Positions 10,123 through 21,284 of a stretch of 64,000 nt of DNA are shown here, piece by piece. The translations under genes and the position numbers were made by a program. The stretch comes from Sepiola atlantica. Lineage: Eukaryota > Mollusca > Cephalopoda > Sepiida > Sepiolidae. The stretch spans positions 135,995,899-136,059,898 of the forward strand of contig OY744521.1 in assembly GCA_963556195.1 (NCBI GenBank). The letters run 5' to 3'. The number at the start of each line of letters is the position of its first letter. Position 1 is the first letter of the stretch. Below the pieces are notes generated by a model. That model was not told the DNA's origin, made no database searches, and was given only the letters and a program-made list of their open reading frames with translations.

Positions 10123-13100
10123 GTCATGGAAAAACTGCTAAAAATCAATAAGGTAAACCTAACGACTGTGATCTGGTGTGCAGACACAACTAATCTTTTT
10201 TTCATATATTGTAATGTAATTGAATGAAATAAAGTTACACTATATGAAAAATGAAAAAACTGCTTAAAATCAATAAGGTAAACCTAACGACTGTGATTTG
10301 GTGTGCAGACACAACTAATCTTTTTTTCATATATTGTAATGTAATTGAATGAAATAAAGTTACACTATATGAAAAATGAAAAAACTGCTAAAAATCAATA
10401 AGGTAAACCTAACGACTGTTGTCTGATGTGCAGACACAACTAATTTTTTTTTCATATATTGTAATGGAATTGAATGAAATAAAGTTACACTATATGAAAA
10501 ATGAAAAAACTGCTTAAAATCAATAAGGTAAACCTAACGACTGTGATTTGGTGTGCAGACACAACTAATCTTTTTTTCATATATTGTAATGTAATTGAAT
10601 GAAATAAAGTTACACTATATGAAAAATGAAAAAACTGCTAAAAATCAATAAGGTAAACCTAACGACTGTGATCTGGAGTGCAGACACAACTAATCTTTTT
10701 TTCATATATTGTAATGTAATTGAATGAAATAAAGTTACACTATATGAAAAATGAAAAAACTGCTAAAAATCAATAAGGTAAACCTAACGACTGTGATCTG
10801 GTGTGCAGACACAACTAATCTTTTTTTCATATATTGTAATGTAATTGAATGAAATAAAGTTACACTATATGAAAAATGAAAAAACTGCTAAAAATCAATA
10901 AGGTAAACCTAACGACTGTGATCTGGTGTGCAGACACAACTAATCTTTTTTTCATATATTGTAATGTAATTGAATGAAATAAAGTTACACTATATGAAAA
11001 ATGAAAAAACTGCTAAAAATCAATAAGGTAAACCTAACGACTGTGATCTGATGTGCAGACACAACTAATTTTTTTTTCATATATTGTAATGGAATTGAAT
11101 GAAATAAAGTTACACTATATGAAAAATGAAAAAACTGCTTAAAATCAATAAGGTAAACCTAACGACTGTGATTTGGTGTGCAGACACAACTAATCTTTTT
11201 TTCATATATTGTAATGGAATTGAATGAAATAAAGTTACACTATATGAAAAATGAAAAAACTGCTTAAAATCAATAAGGTAAACCTAACGACTGTGATTTG
11301 GTGTGCAGACACAACTAATCTTTTTTTCATATATTGTAATGTAATTGAATGAAATAAAGTTACACTATATGAAAAATGAAAAAACTGCTAAAAATCAATA
11401 AGGTAAACCTAACGACTGTGATCTGGTGTGCAGACACAACTAATCTTTTTTTCATATATTGTAATGTAATTGAATGAAATAAAGTTACACTATATGAAAA
11501 ATGAAAAAACTGCTTAAAATCAATAAGGTAAACCTAACGACTGTGATTTGGTGTGCAGACACAACTAATCTTTTTTTCATATATTGTAATGGAATTGAAT
11601 GAAATAAAGTTACACTATATGAAAAATGAAAAAACTGCTTAAAATCAATAAGGTAAACCTAACGACTGTGATTTGGTGTGCAGACACAACTAATCTTTTT
11701 TTCATATATTGTAATGTAATTGAATGAAATAAAGTTACACTATATGAAAAATGAAAAAACTGCTAAAAATCAATAAGGTAAACCTAACGACTGTGATCTG
11801 GTGTGCAGACACAACTAATCTTTTTTTCATATATTGTAATGTAATTGAATGAAATAAAGTTACACTATATGAAAAATGAAAAAACTGCTTAAAATCAATA
11901 AGGTAAACCTAACGACTGTGATTTGGTGTGCAGACACAACTAATCTTTTTTTCATATATTGTAATGTAATTGAATGAAATAAAGTTACACTATATGAAAA
12001 ATGAAAAAACTGCTAAAAATCAATAAGGTAAACCTAACGACTGTGATCTGGAGTGCAGACACAACTAATCTTTTTTTCATATATTGTAATGTAATTGAAT
12101 GAAATAAAGTTACACTATATGAAAAATGAAAAAACTGCTAAAAATCAATAAGGTAAACCTAACGACTGTGATCTGGTGTGCAGACACAACTAATCTTTTT
12201 TTCATATATTGTAATGTAATTGAATGAAATAAAGTTACACTATATGAAAAATGAAAAAACTGCTAAAAATCAATAAGGTAAACCTAACGACTGTGATCTG
12301 GTGTGCAGACACAACTAATCTTTTTTTCATATATTGTAATGTAATTGAATGAAATAAAGTTACACTATATGAAAAATGAAAAAACTGCTAAAAATCAATA
12401 AGGTAAACCTAACGACTGTGATCTGATGTGCAGACACAACTAATTTTTTTTTCATATATTGTAATGGAATTGAATGAAATAAAGTTACACTATATGAAAA
12501 ATGAAAAAACTGCTTAAAATCAATAAGGTAAACCTAACGACTGTGATTTGGTGTGCAGACACAACTAATCTTTTTTTCATATATTGTAATGGAATTGAAT
12601 GAAATAAAGTTACACTATATGAAAAATGAAAAAACTGCTTAAAATCAATAAGGTAAACCTAACGACTGTGATTTGGTGTGCAGACACAACTAATCTTTTT
12701 TTCATATATTGTAATGTAATTGAATGAAATAAAGTTACACTATATGAAAAATGAAAAAACTGCTAAAAATCAATAAGGTAAACCTAACGACTGTGATCTG
12801 GTGTGCAGACACAACTAATCTTTTTTTCATATATTGTAATGTAATTGAATGAAATAAAGTTACACTATATGAAAAATGAAAAAACTGCTTAAAATCAATA
12901 AGGTAAACCTAACGACTGTGATTTGGTGTGCAGACACAACTAATCTTTTTTTCATATATTGTAATGGAATTGAATGAAATAAAGTTACACTATATGAAAA
13001 ATGAAAAAACTGCTTAAAATCAATAAGGTAAACCTAACGACTGTGATTTGGTGTGCAGACACAACTAATCTTTTTTTCATATATTGTAATGTAATTGAAT

Positions 13101-14990
13101 GAAATAAAGTTACACTATATGAAAAATGAAAAAACTGCTAAAAATCAATAAGGTAAACCTAACGACTGTGATCTGGTGTGCAGACACAACTAATCTTTTT
13201 TTCATATATTGTAATGTAATTGAATGAAATAAAGTTACACTATATGAAAAATGAAAAAACTGCTTAAAATCAATAAGGTAAACCTAACGACTGTGATTTG
13301 GTGTGCAGACACAACTAATCTTTTTTTCATATATTGTAATGTAATTGAATGAAATAAAGTTACACTATATGAAAAATGAAAAAACTGCTAAAAATCAATA
13401 AGGTAAACCTAACGACTGTGATCTGGTGTGCAGACACAACTAATCTTTTTTTCATATATTGTAATGTAATTGAATGAAATAAAGTTACACTATATGAAAA
13501 ATGAAAAAACTGCTTAAAATCAATAAGGTAAACCTAACGACTGTGATTTGGTGTGCAGACACAACTAATCTTTTTTTCATATATTGTAATGTAATTGAAT
13601 GAAATAAAGTTACACTATATGAAAAATGAAAAAACTGCTAAAAATCAATAAGGTAAACCTAACGACTGTGATCTGGTGTGCAGACACAACTAATCTTTTT
13701 TTCATATATTGTAATGTAATTGAATGAAATAAAGTTACATTATATGAAAAATGAAAAAACTGCTTAAAATCAATAAGGTAAACCTAACGACTGTGATTTG
13801 GTGTGCAGACACAACTAATCTTTTTTTCATATATTGTAATGTAATTGAATGAAATAAAGTTACACTATATGAAAAATGAAAAAACTGCTAAAAATCAATA
13901 AGGTAAACCTAACGACTGTGATCTGGTGTGCAGACACAACTAATCTTTTTTTCATATATTGTAATGTAATTGAATGAAATAAAGTTACACTATATGAAAA
14001 ATGAAAAAACTGCTTAAAATCAATAAGGTAAACCTAACGACTGTGATTTGGTGTGCAGACACAACTAATCTTTTTTTCATATATTGTAATGTAATTGAAT
14101 GAAATAAAGTTACACTATATGAAAAATGAAAAAACTGCTTAAAATCAATAAGGTAAACCTAACGACTGTGATCTGATGTGCAGACACAACTAATTTTTTT
14201 TTCATATATTGTAATGGAATTGAATGAAATAAAGTTACACTATATGAAAAATGAAAAAACTGCTTAAAATCAATAAGGTAAACCTAACGACTGTGATTTG
14301 GTGTGCAGACACAACTAATCTTTTTTTCATATATTGTAATGTAATTGAATGAAATAAAGTTACACTATATGAAAAATGAAAAAACTGCTAAAAATCAATA
14401 AGGTAAACCTAACGACTGTGATCTGGTGTGCAGACACAACTAATCTTTTTTTCATATATTGTAATGTAATTGAATGAAATAAAGTTACACTATATGAAAA
14501 ATGAAAAAACTGCTTAAAATCAATAAGGTAAACCTAACGACTGTGATTTGGTGTGCAGACACAACTAATCTTTTTTTCATATATTGTAATGGAATTGAAT
14601 GAAATAAAGTTACACTATATGAAAAATGAAAAAACTGCTTAAAATCAATAAGGTAAACCTAACGACTGTGATTTGGTGTGCAGACACAACTAATCTTTTT
14701 TTCATATATTGTAATGTAATTGAATGAAATAAAGTTACACTATATGAAAAATGAAAAAACTGCTTAAAATCAATAAGGTAAACCTAACGACTGTGATTTG
14801 GTGTGCAGACACAACTAATCTTTTTTTCATATATTGTAATGTAATTGAATGAAATAAAGTCACACTATATGAAAAATGAAAAAACTGCTAAAAATCAATA
14901 AGGTAAACCTAACGACTGTGATCTGGTGTGCAGACACAACTAATCTTTTTTTCATATATTGTAACACTATATGAAAAATGAAAAAACAAA
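10123..14990. repeat. 125-bp tandem repeat, 39 copies, with 11-monomer higher-order structure
   Basis: The block TGCT[A/T]AAAATCAATAAGG recurs from 10136 to 14886 at exactly 125-bp steps (39 copies) with no length change. Diagnostic positions define types: A (TGCTA, GATCTGGTG), B (TGCTT, GATTTGG), B' (B with GTAATGGAAT), C (GATCTGATG, AATTTTTTTTTC) and D (GATCTGGAG). Copies 5-15 (10636-12010) and 16-26 (12011-13385) show the identical series D A A C B' B A B' B A B. Each monomer has a hairpin (TTTTTCATATATTGTAA against TTACACTATATGAAAAA) and an AATAAA on the plus strand. The array lies about 250 bp upstream of the CUB exon acceptor, presumably in the preceding intron. Confidence 0.97.
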
Positions 14991-15243
14991 CAAAAATTTA
15001 AATATTGAAAATTTCATTATAATCCGATAATTTCTTTATTTACAAACGAGAGTTATTCACTTTGCTCTCGTGAGGAGACAAGTAAATATAGACTTATTTA
15101 CCTAGACTTTTCAATAGATATTTTTTAACTTTAATTAACTTTAAATTCATGTGTGCTATTTAGATGACAGGTACACGCGTCGTATAACAAATAAACTGTT
15201 TCTTAAATTGTAAAGTTTTATAGCATGTTTTTTTTCTTTGTAG

Positions 15244-15397
15244 ATTTTAGATGGACCAGAAAATCAACAGAAGTTGCTGGCAAAGAAATGCGGCCGTGAA
15301 TTACCAGGACCAATTCAATCAAAAACAAACCACGTGACCGTTATGTTCTTCTCAGATAACAGTAAAGAGTATAAAGGATTCGAAATAGAATACACAG
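15244..15397 (+). CDS. CUB-domain protein, internal exon: C-terminal half of a CUB domain (partial gene)
   Basis: Read in phase 0 the exon gives 51 codons beginning ILDGPENQQ and ending GFEIEYT plus one base. It contains the late CUB-domain landmarks: the DG turn, the fourth cysteine (KKCG), the N-H-V-T-V strand, the FFSDNS turn and the closing GFEIEY strand. It is preceded by a pyrimidine-rich acceptor ending TTTCTTTGTAG and followed by the donor ACAG|GTGGGA. It enters in phase 0 and leaves in phase 1. CUB domains are extracellular beta-sandwich modules of secreted or membrane proteins that bind proteins, glycans or calcium. The downstream exon at 25481 fits in phase and starts the next CUB domain. 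The exon carrying the first half of this domain was not found upstream. The frame is open and the signature strong, but the full product (protease, receptor or simple multi-CUB secreted protein) cannot be told from this window. Confidence 0.85.
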
Positions 15398-15440
15398 GTG
15401 GGATTTATATTCAATAAAATTAACGTCTGTAAATGTCAAC

Positions 15441-15443
<3 letters not shown>

Positions 15444-15525
<82 letters not shown>
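15444..15525. repeat. (AT)n(GT)n compound microsatellite
   Basis: About 33 AT units run directly into about 8 GT units, 46 bp downstream of the CUB exon donor. Confidence 0.95.
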
Positions 15526-15608
15526 ATGGATTTTGAAAGAATGATTCGTATACGCAAATTCACGCACGTTTTGAAACATCTGATGTATATATATATATAT
15601 AAATGTAT

Positions 15609-15848
15609 ATGTAATTGTATACCATTTCAATGTTAAAAAGGACAGATTCACGTCATTTCATAAAACTTATTTTTTATTCAGCATAGAATTGTTTCGGCAA
15701 ACACCAATATGTTTGTAAAATGCTCCTGTGCATTTATTTCTTAATGGGGCTATATTCAGTGGTAATTTTACAAAACAAAGCAAAAACGCAAAAAACATGA
15801 AAAACTAGGCGACCAAAGCCTGAATTACAATCAGTACTCATTATCAAC

Positions 15849-15860
<12 letters not shown>
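15609..15860. repeat. Left outer arm of a ~2.1-kb inverted repeat
   Basis: These about 250 bp are the reverse complement of about 17484-17738 with roughly 10% divergence. Examples are TGACGTGAAT, GAATAAAAAATAAGTTT, AGAAATAAATGCACAG and TTTTTGCTTTGTTTTGTAAA, all matched in order. The arm terminates inward in an (AT)n array at 15850-15888, as does its partner. Confidence 0.85.

Positions 15861-15888
<28 letters not shown>
15850..15888. repeat. (AT)n microsatellite at the inner edge of the left outer arm
   Basis: A pure AT run, mirrored by a short AT run at about 17475-17492 next to the right outer arm. Confidence 0.95.
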
Positions 15889-15889
<1 letters not shown>

Positions 15890-15972
15890 AGTATATTGAG
15901 CTTCAGTTTTTTATCCAGATGTTCACTAATTAAAGACATTAGTTGCCTCTTATATCTTTTGTTGGATTAACA

Positions 15973-16094
<122 letters not shown>

Positions 16095-16131
16095 AGTAAA
16101 TTTCGGGTACAACATAATCGTAGGATCAATT

Positions 16132-17150
16132 TCAGAGGAAGCATTATTTTAATCAATGAAACTGGCGGGTGGAAAAAAAAAAGAAAATTGCTAAAATTTC
16201 CCTAAGGCCTTATCGTCTGACCCTCTAAGAGGAAACATCAGAATGATAAATTAAAAACTAAGAAAGTCGAATGAGATATGATCGGAAAAAATTGTTTCAG
16301 TTGGAGAAAACGATTGAGAGAGGAAAAAAAAGTAAATCTCTAAACGTTATGGTGGCTTTGAATCATTAAAGATCTCCAACTGATGCTTCAAAATCTTTTG
16401 TCTACACAGGCTAGGTCGAGAATTGTTAATAACTAACGCCTCAATAATATTGAGATGGTAGTTCGACCTGGCACTGTGTAAAACAGAAAACCACCCATCG
16501 GAATAGTTGTCAGAACAACTATTTTTACTGACAAGGTGATTGCCGATGGCTGATTCCTGTGCCTGAAAATTCCCGGATGTTCTCGAAACCTTGTGTAAGC
16601 GAATATCACGTGGTATGTGTTGGGATATTCTTAATTCTAATCTTTGGGATGTCTTGCCAACGTAGTCAGCTCTACACTGACATATGAATTTATAAACAAC
16701 AGAATTCTTTTGAATGGCTGGCAAAACATCCTTACGAAAAGAAGAGAAAAAGGTTTGAGTCGTGTAAACTACTCTCAACATGGTTGCTGGAAAACAACGT
16801 TGAGTAGAAGTAGAAATCCTTTTGACAATGTCAAGGCCGTCAGAACCTAACAATGGGAGTTTTAAATAAATAGGGCAACGTGACGGACCAATAAATTTAC
16901 CACCATTAAATAAAGCAACTTTGCGTGCAATGGTGTTTTTTTATGATATTGATGGGATATCCATTAGCAAGACAAATATTAGTAATTTCACTAGTATTTA
17001 GTAAGTTCCGCATCGAGTCGTGTTGGTGAACAAATTTATCATTCTGACGTTTCCTCTTAGAGGGTCAGACGATAAGGCCTTAGCGAAATTCTAGCAATTT
17101 TCTTTTTTTTCCACTCGCCCGTTTCATTGATTAAAATAATGGTTCCTCTG

Positions 17151-17152
<2 letters not shown>
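16132..17152 (-). mobile_element. Penelope-like element fragment flanked by 115-bp inverted terminal repeats
   Basis: The block 16132-16247 is the reverse complement of 17035-17152 at about 93% by eye. Shared parts include AGAAAATTGCTA, CTAAGGCCTTATCGTCTGAC and CCTCTAAGAGGAAAC. The two arms bracket the minus-strand GIY-YIG ORF. PLEs are known to carry long terminal repeats (pLTRs) in direct or inverted orientation, so the arms fit an inverted pLTR pair. The RT domain is missing, so the copy is 5'-truncated. The element sits between AT arrays (15975-16094 and 17152-17190) inside the larger outer inverted repeat. Confidence 0.75.
16347..16853 (-). CDS. GIY-YIG endonuclease domain of a Penelope-like retroelement (C-terminal fragment)
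   Basis: The 168-codon frame is uninterrupted. The GIY-YIG fold is visible: VVYKFICQC near residues 52-60 (first beta-strand), YVGKT at 64-68 (the YIG strand), the catalytic-type arginine R75 in ELRISQH, SAIGNHL near 101-107, and the conserved glutamate E138 in IIEALVI. In PLEs this domain follows the RT and nicks target DNA; both single-strand and AT-rich preferences have been reported. The open frame continues upstream to about 16920 (K-V-A-L-F-N-G-G-K-F-I-G-P-S-R); the first Met shown is probably not the native start. No RT is left, so autonomous activity is unlikely. Confidence 0.8.
   Translation of the reverse strand: MLGSDGLDIVKRISTSTQRCFPATMLRVVYTTQTFFSSFRKDVLPAIQKNSVVYKFICQCRADYVGKTSQRLELRISQHIPRDIRLHKVSRTSGNFQAQESAIGNHLVSKNSCSDNYSDGWFSVLHSARSNYHLNIIEALVINNSRPSLCRQKILKHQLEIFNDSKPP

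Positions 17153-17190
<38 letters not shown>
17152..17190. repeat. (AT)n microsatellite bordering the PLE right arm
   Basis: The run starts immediately after the inverted terminal repeat sequence TTCCTCTGAA. Confidence 0.95.
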
Positions 17191-17196
<6 letters not shown>

Positions 17197-17483
17197 ATCT
17201 TGTATTATTCATGTGGTAACGAAGTCATGCAAACGGCTGTCACCTAAATTTACGAATAGCAACATATAATGTAACAAAGAAAATGAAATAAAGAATAAGA
17301 TTACTAAAACCCCAAATAAAAAAGGAAATAACTGGGTGAAACAACAAATGACGGTCAGTGGAAATATATATTTTAATGCGGAAATATTTAGATTAATAAT
17401 TATACCGGATGATGAATGATTAGAAATACAAATAGATAAAAGGATAAGATACAAGAGCATAATCTCATGTGAATATATGTATA
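17191..17483. other. Spacer between PLE right arm and outer right arm; nothing recognised
   Basis: AT-rich sequence with no match to the left-hand spacer (15889-16131), so the inverted repeat is not continuous. Confidence 0.4.
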
Positions 17484-17738
17484 TATATATATAATGTTGA
17501 TAAATAGTACTGATTGTAATTTAGACTTTTATCGCCTAGTTCTTCATGTTTTGGTGCGTTTTTGCTTTGTTTTGTAAAATTAGCACTGAATAAAAAACCA
17601 CATCAAGAAATAAATGCACAGAAGTATTTTACAAATATATTGGTGTTTTCCGAAACAATTGTATGCTGAATAAAAAATAAGTTTGATGAAATGACGTGAA
17701 TCGGTATTTTATAACATTGAAATGGTATAAAATTACAT
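17484..17738. repeat. Right outer arm of the ~2.1-kb inverted repeat
   Basis: Reverse complement of 15609-15860. The arm ends just before GAATATTGCATAGC. Together the outer arms enclose 1.6 kb containing the PLE. Confidence 0.85.
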
Positions 17739-17850
17739 AAAAAATATTGAATATTGCATAGCTCTGGCATTACACTATTGAGCTATTATAATTACTTTAT
17801 GTTATAAAATTTATATTTGAATAAAAAATTCTAAATGTAAATAAAAATAA

Positions 17851-17916
<66 letters not shown>
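17851..17916. repeat. (CA)n(AT)n compound microsatellite
   Basis: Ten CA units followed by about 23 AT units. Confidence 0.95.
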
Positions 17917-17919
<3 letters not shown>

Positions 17920-17959
17920 TAGATGAATACTTGTTTAAGCACAGGTAAAATTAATTACC

Positions 17960-18480
17960 ATAACAGAATATTTTGCACCACTTTTACGTTCCATAACGAA
18001 AATTAAAATCAAAATATAATGATACTAAACATCATGTATAAAATCTTTATTCCAATTTTGATCACAATCTATTACATTATTTTGATTCTAGAAAATGTTT
18101 CAAGTTTTAGGATTAACCTTAAGAGGTCTTAAGAAAATAATTGATATTCGGGGAATCTTGTCTAATGACTATGGATCAAATTTAATACAAATCATATCTA
18201 TTTGAATTTTCAAATGGGAAGATGTACTCATATTATACCTCTTAAAACCACTTTAAAATACCCAAAAGAAACTGAAATTTGGGGAATATTTATTGATCTC
18301 GTATACATATTGTTGACATTTTACAAAAATCGGGTTGTTTGGATTTTCACGAGGGGCTTCCACTTCCTTCCGACCCCTTTGGGTAATATTAAATTAAACT
18401 AAATGTAGCCCAAAATGTGTTCTAAAATTCATAATAATCGGTTAATTAGTTTAGGAATAAATCCTGTCCATACGAATACA
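17960..18480 (-). repeat. ~550-bp interspersed repeat, copy 1 (minus)
   Basis: The reverse complement aligns in order with 40555-41110 and 50985-51470. Shared blocks are ATTATGAATTTT near the start, TAAACTAAATnTAGCCC, CCCCAAATTTCAGTTTC, GGCATAATATGnGnAAA, GACACCAATTAAGCAAGATT-like, and GTTTAGTATCATTnTATTTT at the end. No ORF is conserved. The family is unknown; it is an old, non-autonomous or UTR-derived element. Confidence 0.7.
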
Positions 18481-18481
18481 T

Positions 18482-18504
18482 AATATATATATATATATAT
18501 ATAT
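18482..18504. repeat. (AT)n microsatellite
   Basis: A short AT run between the 550-bp repeat and the hammerhead motif. Confidence 0.9.
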
Positions 18505-18530
18505 TATTTTTACGTACATTAAAGTAATCT

Positions 18531-18568
18531 ATGGACACGTGTTTCTGGCTCACATCCATCATCAGCAT
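18531..18568 (-). ncRNA. Hammerhead ribozyme motif, minimal PLE-like type
   Basis: Minus strand, 5' to 3': stem I strand ATG; core CTGATGA; stem II TGG-(7-nt loop)-CCA; core GAA; the self-complementary octamer ACACGTGT as a loopless stem III; then C at the cleavage position (triplet GTC) and CAT closing stem I. Every invariant core base (CUGANGA, GAA, A15.1-U16.1, H17) is present. Loopless palindromic stem III is the pattern known from Penelope-like elements, where activity depends on dimerisation. Stem I is only 3 bp, so activity is doubtful. Confidence 0.6.
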
Positions 18569-18741
18569 GAGTAACTTAGACAAGAATTGAACCATCGATA
18601 TTGATGTCGTCTTGCCTAAAAATATGTACAGTTTTTATCACCTAAATATTTAATGTATATTATGTAATTGTTTTTATTGGTGATGGTAACGTTTGTTACT
18701 TTGCTTACTACTATTTCGATTGTTCACTTCCAAAGTGAGAC

Positions 18742-18743
<2 letters not shown>

Positions 18744-18789
<46 letters not shown>
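18744..18789. repeat. (AT)n microsatellite
   Basis: A pure AT run of about 23 units, next to the left end of the fold-back element at 18826. Confidence 0.95.
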
Positions 18790-18791
<2 letters not shown>

Positions 18792-18825
18792 TATGTAACT
18801 AAATGAAGAAAAAAATGTTAATATT

Positions 18826-19200
18826 GTGCTTCGTACCGAATAGTCAACACTCCAGAATTTGTAAACCAACAGAAACAACACATAATTTATATCTAACGCA
18901 TTAGAATAATTGTTTGCCAAATTCGACTAGTTTTAACGCGTAGAAACGATTTTTAAGTTTAGTTAACAGTCGAAAATCTGTAGCCACTCCGCCACGAGAA
19001 AAATGGGTGAACTCGGCTCGATTTAATGTATGGAAACGATTTGCAAAATTTTTCTCACGGCAAGAAATCTTGCAACTCATTTCCACACGCTAAAACTGGC
19101 CGAGTTTGGTAGAAAATTTCATTCTATTGCGTTTTATATACATTCTGTTTTGTTTTTTGCTTACTAGTGCTCGAATGTTAACTATTCTGTACTTTTATCT
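18826..19200. mobile_element. Fold-back element family X, copy 1
   Basis: The arms of about 100 bp are inverted. Left: CGAATAGTCAACACTCCAGA, then AACGCATTAGAATAATTG. Right: TTTCATTCTATTGCGTTTTA, then TCGAATGTTAACTATTCTG. Copies 2 and 3 at 25050-25450 and 25705-26155 share both arms and an internal AGTTTTAACGCGTAGAAAC block (copies 1 and 3). There is no transposase. Confidence 0.7.
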
Positions 19201-19424
19201 CGATCGTTATTCAGTCGACGAGATTATACACTTCTTGTTAGGCTGCCCGTTCGAAATGGGGCATTGCGTATTATTCATTCTTGACTAAGACAGAAAGTGA
19301 TTATGTAGTTGTAAGCTAGCTTCATTCGTTCAGCATAAAAAGAACATGTTTACGCATTCGTTCTAAAAAAAGGTTTACTTTTACCAAGATCGAAATTCCT
19401 GTAAAGCTGTCGAGTATGACTAAC

Positions 19425-19470
19425 ACTTGAAGAAGGTCTGGGAGTACAAAGACCGAAATGTTTTGGGTAT
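19425..19470 (+). ncRNA. Hammerhead-like relic
   Basis: CTTGAAGAA is followed by stem II GGTCT/AGACC and GAAATG. The layout resembles the PLE hammerhead core, but the first core bases are altered and one extra base precedes stem II, so cleavage is not expected. Confidence 0.35.
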
Positions 19471-20740
19471 CACAACTACAATTAGGACGGCAATACGGCT
19501 GTACCTAAATAAGCTTTATTAGGTCTGACACAAGGTCATGAATCTGGGGCACAGACTTAAGTTAAAACACACTACGGTGTGTGAGACAGATTTTCTCTTT
19601 AGCGAGCCACCAAGTGTTGCTTGATTGTAAAAAAAATAATACAGTGACAGGTGACGCGACTTATCTTTATTTCCTGAAACTGTCAAAGCTGTAATTACTA
19701 AAGTAAAACTCTTTCGAAAATAACGCCTAAAAAACCAAAGGGTATTTTTGTTTTACTTGTTTTTACTTTTTACCTTTCAAAGTTCGTTTGATATAAAAAG
19801 TATGTAAAAGTTGGCAAAAATTTTCCAAGTTGTAAAAGAAAGAAGCCAACTGAAAAGAAGTGTTTTTTTTTCTTCTCAAAGCACGTCTTAACGCGCATTT
19901 CCAAAGTGTCAATTTTTAAGACACATGTTTTTCTATTGAAACTTGTTTTTAAGCTTATTTAGTCAAAATGAAAGACATCTAAAAAAATCAATGCTACCAT
20001 TATTTCTTCATTTTTGAACTCCTAAAAATATCTATTTCAATCGCAGTCACTTACAGAACAAGTCGAATATTTTATGACAGGTTAGTTGTTAGCTGACCGA
20101 TACAAAAGTTAACGGTTAAATTGTGAGGAGCAAGATTGGCGTTGGGCAGGTAAAGATGTGAAGGGGATGTAGAGATTCGATGTTAAGCTAGAGATGCGAT
20201 TAGAACGGACGTAAAAATTACTAGCTACTCTCTTTCTTTCTCCGTTTGTTTAGCTTACTCTTTCCTTTTCATTTCTTACATTTTGCATCAAGCAAAATGA
20301 GATGCAATCAAATGAATAGCTAAATAAAGTAAAACATGATTTCACATAAAGGTGCGAATTCTACAATTTTCAACCAATGACAATTATTAACGCTCTTTCG
20401 AAGCGATAAACTTAGCGAGACAGCGTGAAATACCAGCGATAAATTAAAATAAACGCGATAACAAAAAATCAGAGTTCTTTTGGCCGCACGACATTACGAC
20501 CATCCCCATGCCCTTCTAGGTCAGCATCGGCAAATGAATACTCAACTCGCACGCACACATAGAATTGCACACATTCACACGCATATTCACACACTTTAAC
20601 TGACAATCAAACACAACAAATGTTATCCCCGACGTTGGAACACGCAACCTTAATTGATGACACTCAACGTATGGACACCCTTCTGAAAGACAAAACCACT
20701 TTTAAATCACAGTTTCGGACTGAATGGTTTGGTTTGGTTT
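19471..20740. other. No gene seen
   Basis: AT-rich intronic sequence without a recognised repeat or ORF family. Confidence 0.4.
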
Positions 20741-20800
20741 GGTAGTTTTGTTTTACGGCATATCAACTCTTTTTGGGTTATTTAATGCCGAATCTGGTCT
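20741..20800 (+). repeat. Dispersed repeat (TTACGGCATATCAACTCTTTT family), copy 1
   Basis: The block TTTTACGGCATATCAACTC, then GGGTTATTTAATGCCGAA recurs at about 32115-32165 (+), 38820-38890 (+) and, inverted, at about 35425-35500. The element type is unknown. Confidence 0.6.
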
Positions 20801-20869
20801 TGTTTTCTTCTCTTTTTTGTTTCTTTCCCCTTTTAATATCTGTTTCTATTTAACCCATAGTTTGGACCC

Positions 20870-21123
20870 TAACAGGTACTACCACTCCGGGTCAGGGTGG
20901 ACCTGGGAGCAATGGTAATTAAGAGGAGGCTCCACATTCCCCAAAGTCCGTAAGCCGGATCTCACCATCGGATGTAGTTTAAGGTCATATCCAGGACCGG
21001 GAGTGGGGTAGGAAAAATAAAAATAAAAAAGGGGAGGGAGAAAGGGAGAGGGGCTGTTGTTTTTGTTTTTGGTTTTGTAGAACATAATTAAGTTTTACAA
21101 ACAAAAAAAAAAAAAAAAAAAAA
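20870..21123 (+). repeat. GC-richer segment ending in poly(A), possible retroposed sequence
   Basis: A compositionally distinct block (ACTCCGGGTCAGGGTGG through GGACCGGGAGTGGGG) leads into a 23-base A tract at about 21101-21123. A terminal poly(A) suggests insertion by retroposition. No parental gene was recognised. Confidence 0.35.
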
Positions 21124-21284
21124 CGTCAATGTAGGTGAATTTCGTCTCAGGGAGCCACAGGGCAGCCTGATCTGGTATCACCAGCTCGGACTGAATGAAA
21201 CTTTATGAAATCATAATATCGAAAATAAAAAATTAAAGTCCGCCAATAAAAAAAATAAAGAGAACTACTCGGCTATCTTCGTCT

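Noticed and set aside
10123..14990. CRISPR-like regular array
   Set aside because: The monomers are contiguous with no unique spacers, and the genome is clearly eukaryotic. This is a tandem satellite.
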